DNA of 16,807 bases. It comes from JAAFIP01 sp043721235. GTDB lineage: Bacteria > Pseudomonadota > Gammaproteobacteria > Burkholderiales > Burkholderiaceae_C. The stretch is from positions 1 to 16,807 of the forward strand of contig JAYSRE010000264.1 of assembly GCA_043721235.1 (NCBI GenBank). The letters are read 5' to 3'. Made by a program: the position numbers and the translations under genes. The notes beneath the pieces were generated by a model. It made no database searches and was not told the DNA's origin. It worked only from the letters and a program-made list of their open reading frames with translations. Shown here in pieces: positions 13,459 to 16,807 of this stretch; position 1 is the first letter of the stretch; every line of letters begins with the position of its first letter.

Positions 13459-13530
13459 GCGACAAAGCCTATGCAAACCGCCCTCATACTGGGGTACCAG
13501 AAATCGGGCAGTTTGCATGCGCTTTGTCGC
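13459..13530 (-). ncRNA. 72-nt long imperfect hairpin between era and recO (candidate structured RNA or miniature repeat)
   Basis: GCGACAAAG (13459-13467) pairs with CTTTGTCGC (13522-13530), ATGCAAAC (13471-13478) with GTTTGCAT (13511-13518), and GCCC (13480-13483) with GGGC (13506-13509). Including one C-G and one G-U pair between the arms, about 23 pairs form with only two single mismatches. The apex contains a further perfect CTGG-GGTA-CCAG stem (13489-13500). It would be transcribed in the era-recO mRNA. No T-run follows. The structure is plain in the sequence; whether it is an RNA element, an RNase III site or a MITE-like remnant is open. Confidence 0.55.
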
Positions 13531-13621
13531 TTGTACACATGGTTGTGCTCTAAGGTTAGTCGCCGAATAGGCTGACAGAAAACTACGGGTAGTACGCTAC
13601 ATTGGTCGCTACACGCTTGGG

Positions 13622-14773
13622 TTACTCATAGCCATAAGACTTAAGGTGCGCAGCATTGTCAGCCCAGCCGCCGCGTACTTTCACCCACAGCTGTAAAAAC
13701 ACTTTGGCATCCATCAGCTTTTCCAGTTCTAGGCGTGCTTCCATTCCGATGCGTTTAAGGCGTTCGCCGCCCTCGCCGATCACCATGGCTTTGTGGCCGT
13801 CGCGCTCCACCACAATGGTGGCAGCAATACGCACCAAGCGGTTAGAGGTTTTGCCGGGCTCTTCGCTGAATTGGTCAATCACTACCGTGCTGGTGTAGGG
13901 CAGCTCGTCGCCGGTCAGACGGAACAACTTTTCGCGCACCATCTCGGCGGCCATGAACTTTTCGCTGCGGTCGGTGAGTTCGTCTTCGCCGTACATCCAA
14001 GGTTGTTCGGGCAGGTATTTTTCGCACACGGCCAGCAGGCGCTCTATGTCGCGGGCGTTTTTGGCCGACATGGGAATGATCTCGGCGTAGTCGTGCTGCG
14101 CTTGCATCTCCTGCAGCCACGGTGCAATCTCAGCGCGGCGGTGGTAGGTGTCGTACTTGTTAGCGATCAAAATAACTTTGGCGTTTTGGCTGAGCAGCTT
14201 GAGCACGCGCGCGTCTGCGGGCGTAAAGCTGCCCGCCTCCACCACAAACAGTACCAGGTCTACGCCGCTTACCGTGCCGCTGACGGTTTTGTTCAACGAC
14301 TTGTTGAGCGCGTTGCTGTGGATGGTTTGAAAGCCCGGCGTGTCAGCAAACACGCATTGCGTAACGCCGTGGGTGCGAATGCCCAAAATGCGGTGGCGTG
14401 TGGTTTGCGCCTTGCGCGAGGTGATGCTGATTTTTTGACCTACCAAGGCGTTGAGCAGGGTGGACTTGCCTACGTTGGGTTTGCCCACAATAGCGATCAA
14501 ACCGGCGCGCTGCGGGCCCGCTGGAGGCATGCCATCCGCAGCAGTAGATGCTGAGCCAGAGGTTTTGGTTTTCTTAAAAAAATCGTCAATTTCGCTGGTG
14601 TCTACAACGGCTGCTGGTTGTGCGGCTAAAGCTTGGGCTGGCTTGGCAGCCTTGGGGAGTTTGGCTACTTTGGGCGGTTTGGCAAGTAGGGTTGGTTTAG
14701 CCGCATAGGCTTCATCGTTTGTAGAGGCTGCTTTCTTCGCTGCTGGAGGTTTTAAAGTGGTTAAGGTTGCCAT
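13622..14773 (-). CDS. era: GTPase Era with an Ala/Lys/Pro-rich N-terminal extension
   Basis: A GTPase that binds the 3' end of 16S rRNA and assists 30S ribosome maturation. The GTPase domain has G1 GKPNVGKST (97-105), the Era-typical KISITSRKAQTTRHRI (114-129), G3 DTPG (144-147), G4 NKYD (205-208) and G5 SAK (236-238). The C-terminal KH domain includes VIGEGGERLKRIG (331-343) with the GxxG RNA-binding loop. The protein is 383 residues against about 300 for E. coli Era; the excess is an 88-residue low-complexity start with repeated KPP/AKPxKxA units. ATG 14773 is chosen; a TTG six codons upstream is the only other option, and neither has a good Shine-Dalgarno. It follows rnc after a 154-bp spacer, whereas the two usually adjoin. 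Confidence 0.95.
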   Translation of the reverse strand: MATLTTLKPPAAKKAASTNDEAYAAKPTLLAKPPKVAKLPKAAKPAQALAAQPAAVVDTSEIDDFFKKTKTSGSASTAADGMPPAGPQRAGLIAIVGKPNVGKSTLLNALVGQKISITSRKAQTTRHRILGIRTHGVTQCVFADTPGFQTIHSNALNKSLNKTVSGTVSGVDLVLFVVEAGSFTPADARVLKLLSQNAKVILIANKYDTYHRRAEIAPWLQEMQAQHDYAEIIPMSAKNARDIERLLAVCEKYLPEQPWMYGEDELTDRSEKFMAAEMVREKLFRLTGDELPYTSTVVIDQFSEEPGKTSNRLVRIAATIVVERDGHKAMVIGEGGERLKRIGMEARLELEKLMDAKVFLQLWVKVRGGWADNAAHLKSYGYE

Positions 14774-14927
14774 GGCAGTGGGGTGTATCAATTAAGGTGA
14801 CGAAAATGGTATCAAAAATAGTGCGAGAAAGGTCGTACAGCTTTGCAAGCTTGGCATACCGCTAGACCCTTGTGCGCACCAATCCATGCGCTTTGGCCAG
14901 TATGTGCATGTACCAAACTACTTTGCG

Positions 14928-15620
14928 TTAGGCCGCTTTGCGCAAAGTCACCAGCAGCGCGGTTGCCGCCGCTTGCTCTGCTGCGCGGCGTGAACCGCCC
15001 AAGCCGCGCTCGCTGCGGCCTAGCTCGGTAATCATGCATTCAATCTCAAAAGTTTGCTTGTGTGCTGCACCGGTGGTGCCCACCACGGTATAGGCAGGCA
15101 GGTTCATTTTGCGCCCTTGCAGCCATTCTTGCAGCTCGGTTTTGGGGTCTTTGGCAGCCGCCTGCATTTGCGGGTTGATCTGTACTTTTTCAAACAATCG
15201 GCGCACCAGCGCGGAAGCCACTTCAAATCCCGCATCAATATAGACAGCGCCAATCAACGCCTCCAGCGCGTCGGCCAAAATAGAGGGACGTTTCTGCCCG
15301 CCCGAGCGCAGCTCGCCTTCGCCCAGCTTGATAATGCCCGACAGGCCCAAATCCAGCGCCAGTTGGTGCAAGGTTTCTTGCTTGACCAAGTTAGCCCGCA
15401 CCCGGGACAGCTCGCCCTCGGGCAAGGTTTCTAGCGCTTGGTACAGCAGGCCAGAGACAGCCAAGTTTAGTACGGAGTCGCCCAGAAACTCCAGCCGCTC
15501 GTTGTGGTCCACACTAAAGCTGCGGTGCGTAAGCGCTCTGGCCAGCAAGGCTTGGCTGGCAAACTGGTGCTGCATGCGCTGTTGTAGCGCGGCATAGCTG
15601 CTGTTAGAAGGGCTGACCAA
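14928..15620 (-). CDS. rnc: Ribonuclease III
   Basis: Cleaves double-stranded RNA in rRNA and mRNA processing; acts as a homodimer with Mg. The 230-residue protein has the signature NERLEFLGDSVL (40-51) and DALEALIGAVYID (117-129). The expected metal-site residues E44, D48, D117 and E120 are all present. The double-stranded RNA-binding domain (about 157-227) begins DPKTELQEWLQG and ends with the GGSRRAAEQAAATALL helix that contacts RNA. The start is probably TTG 15620, because an in-frame TAG lies five codons upstream and the first ATG (15575) would remove conserved helix residues. No strong Shine-Dalgarno. It lies downstream of the DUF4845 gene and upstream of era. Its product could act on hairpins in this same operon mRNA. 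Confidence 0.95.
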   Translation of the reverse strand: MVSPSNSSYAALQQRMQHQFASQALLARALTHRSFSVDHNERLEFLGDSVLNLAVSGLLYQALETLPEGELSRVRANLVKQETLHQLALDLGLSGIIKLGEGELRSGGQKRPSILADALEALIGAVYIDAGFEVASALVRRLFEKVQINPQMQAAAKDPKTELQEWLQGRKMNLPAYTVVGTTGAAHKQTFEIECMITELGRSERGLGGSRRAAEQAAATALLVTLRKAA

Positions 15621-15645
15621 ACGAGAGTGTTTCTATAAAAGCAAC

Positions 15646-16008
15646 TTATTTGGCGGTAGTACCAGCGTATTTCAGCAGCAAATAAGCCGGGCCACCAAGG
15701 TGAATTTCCTTGTTGTAGGCAAAGCTCACCACCACCTTGTCACCGTTTTTGCTCACATCCAGGTCTTTGCCAGCAACTGCTTTGAAATCGTCAATCGCTT
15801 GGGCTGAGTCAAAAATTTTGCGCACTTCAGGCGGCGTACTACCGCCAATGGCAGCTTTGTTAGCGGCTTTTTTGATAGCCTGAAACTCAATCAATGTAGG
15901 TGCAACTTGCGCACCTATCACGCCACAAAAAGCCAGTACCGAGCCGACAAATACAAGGCCAAAAAATGACAGGCCACGTTGCTTAGATTTAAGAGCCATA
16001 GATTTCAT
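15646..16008 (-). CDS. DUF4845 family membrane-anchored protein
   Basis: A 120-residue protein of the DUF4845 type commonly found between lepB and rnc in betaproteobacteria; its function is unknown. One transmembrane helix lies at about residues 13-35 (LSFFGLVFVGSVLAFCGVIG) after a basic n-region, KSKQRG. The rest should lie in the periplasm and includes STPPEVRKIFD and DVSKNGDKVVVSFAYNKEIHLGGPAYLLLKY. ATG 16008 is chosen because GAGGGAA stands about 6 to 9 nt before it; ATG 15999 is a second possibility, and a TTG at 16023 less likely. It begins 15 bp after the lepB stop, so the ribosome binding site lies in the junction and the two genes are surely co-transcribed. Confidence 0.88.
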   Translation of the reverse strand: MKSMALKSKQRGLSFFGLVFVGSVLAFCGVIGAQVAPTLIEFQAIKKAANKAAIGGSTPPEVRKIFDSAQAIDDFKAVAGKDLDVSKNGDKVVVSFAYNKEIHLGGPAYLLLKYAGTTAK

Positions 16009-16023
16009 AAGAAATTCCCTCAA

Positions 16024-16807
16024 TTATTGAAATGCACCAATGCGTTTAAAGTTACCAAAATTCATCCACACAAAGAAAGCTTTACCAACGATATTTTGCT
16101 CAGGCACAAAGCCCCAGTACCTTGAGTCTAGTGAATTATCGCGGTTATCACCCATCATAAAGTAGTGGCCGTCAGGCACCTTGCACACCACGCCCTCTAT
16201 ACTGTAGCGGCAGTTGGCCTTGTTGGGGAAGTCTTCTGTGCCAGGTATGAAGGCGGGGCGATCTTCGTCGTTAAGCAGCTTGTGCTTGACTTCGCCGCCC
16301 TCTTTCATCACCACTTCCTCAAACTGTTTGCTGTAGCGCAAGCTGTCTTCGTCAAAAAAGTCGGGCAGCACGTCTTTGGTCAGGGGTTTGCCATTGACCA
16401 TGAGTTTTTTGTTTAGGTAGCTGATTTCGTCACCTGGCACGCCAATCACCCTCTTGATATAGTCAAAACTGGGTTTGGGTGGGTAGCGAAACACCATCAC
16501 ATCGCCACGTGCTGGGTTATTGACTTCGATCACTTTTTTATTAACAACCGGCAGACGCACACCGTAGGTGAATTTATTGACCAAGATCAAATCACCCACC
16601 CACAGGGTAGGAATCATGGAACCCGAGGGGATTTTAAAAGGCTCAAACAAGAACGAGCGCAGTAAAAACACAACGATGATCACCGGGAACAGCCCAGCCG
16701 TCCAGTCGAGCCACCACGGTTGCATGAGCAATTTACCCTGCGCCTCGTTCATTTCCTGGCCGTGCACTTCTGTTTTGGCAATGCCCATTTTGACCAGCTC
16801 GGCTTGG
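16024..16807 (-). CDS. lepB: Signal peptidase I (5' end outside window)
   Basis: Removes signal peptides from exported preproteins at the periplasmic face of the inner membrane using a Ser-Lys dyad. The frame stays open to the right edge, and the residues before the in-window ATG 16788 (AELVK, then MGIAK) fit the family, so the true start lies upstream and the 254-residue reading is not the full protein. Counting from ATG 16788, a transmembrane helix spans about 31-48. Box B is PSGSM (54-58) with nucleophile S57, box D GDVMVFRYPP...YIKRVIGVPGD contains general base K112, and box E is GDNRDNSLDSRYWG. All catalytic motifs are intact. It is the first gene visible in the minus-strand operon that continues to acpS; lepA is expected beyond the edge but is not seen. 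Confidence 0.96.
   Translation of the reverse strand, partial: QAELVKMGIAKTEVHGQEMNEAQGKLLMQPWWLDWTAGLFPVIIVVFLLRSFLFEPFKIPSGSMIPTLWVGDLILVNKFTYGVRLPVVNKKVIEVNNPARGDVMVFRYPPKPSFDYIKRVIGVPGDEISYLNKKLMVNGKPLTKDVLPDFFDEDSLRYSKQFEEVVMKEGGEVKHKLLNDEDRPAFIPGTEDFPNKANCRYSIEGVVCKVPDGHYFMMGDNRDNSLDSRYWGFVPEQNIVGKAFFVWMNFGNFKRIGAFQ

Noticed and set aside
13459..13530. Integron attC site
   Set aside because: The arms do not show the RYYYAAC and GTTRRRY core sites in the required places, and no integrase or cassette array is nearby.
13582..13593. Terminator after era (ACTAC/GTAGT followed by TTTTC on the minus strand)
   Set aside because: The loop is only two bases and the T-run is four, so it is too weak to call.
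13793..14554. Long open frame (253 codons) antisense to era
   Set aside because: It lies wholly within era, which has all GTPase and KH motifs; the antisense reading has no recognisable domain.
14812..15039. Small minus-strand open frame between rnc and era
   Set aside because: Much of it is out-of-frame rnc sequence, and the remainder has no start signal or similarity.

Overview
The window looks like a chromosomal segment of a betaproteobacterium, most likely a member of the Comamonadaceae (Rhodoferax/Polaromonas/Limnohabitans-like). The reasons are the protein sequences of Rho, RNase III, NagZ and LepB, the gene order lepB-DUF4845-rnc-era-recO-pdxJ-acpS...nagZ, and a dispersed intergenic repeat of a kind I associate with this family. 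No insertion sequence, prophage, CRISPR array, tRNA or rRNA was seen. Species cannot be fixed from the sequence alone.

Left part (1-6640). The N-terminal part of a PD-(D/E)XK-type nuclease/AddB-like protein runs off the left edge on the minus strand, divergent from trxA. trxA and rho, which I expect to be neighbours in this group, are separated here by about 5.4 kb. That stretch holds a DUF1800 plus DUF1501 pair (two exported proteins in one operon, the second with a Tat signal) and a convergent gene for an unrecognised protein resembling a degenerate histidine kinase fused to a receiver-like domain. The latter is divergent from rho across a 277-bp region with overlapping promoter elements and, on the rho side, a striking C-rich, G-poor array of six ACGT-headed units.

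Middle part (6638-11288). rho is followed by convergent nagZ. Between nagZ and acpS lie about 2.25 kb holding a structured 356-bp gene-free region and three plus-strand genes: a small membrane protein, a zinc-less MDR-type oxidoreductase and a small lipoprotein whose 3' end overlaps that of acpS.

Right part (11260-16807). On the minus strand is a housekeeping operon: lepB (5' end outside the window), DUF4845, rnc, era, recO, pdxJ, acpS. It joins protein export (signal peptidase), RNA processing and ribosome maturation (RNase III, Era), recombination repair (RecO), and PLP and acyl-carrier-protein cofactor maturation (PdxJ, AcpS). pdxJ and acpS overlap by ATGA, and lepB and DUF4845 are nearly contiguous. 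The era-recO and recO-pdxJ junctions instead carry enlarged spacers with strong inverted repeats. The most notable of these is a 72-nt hairpin between era and recO.

The best candidates for something undescribed are the periodic array in the rho leader, the long era-recO hairpin inside an operon that encodes RNase III, the degenerate kinase/receiver-like protein next to rho, and the paired 41-bp repeats. All are read by eye; no alignment or database search was run.
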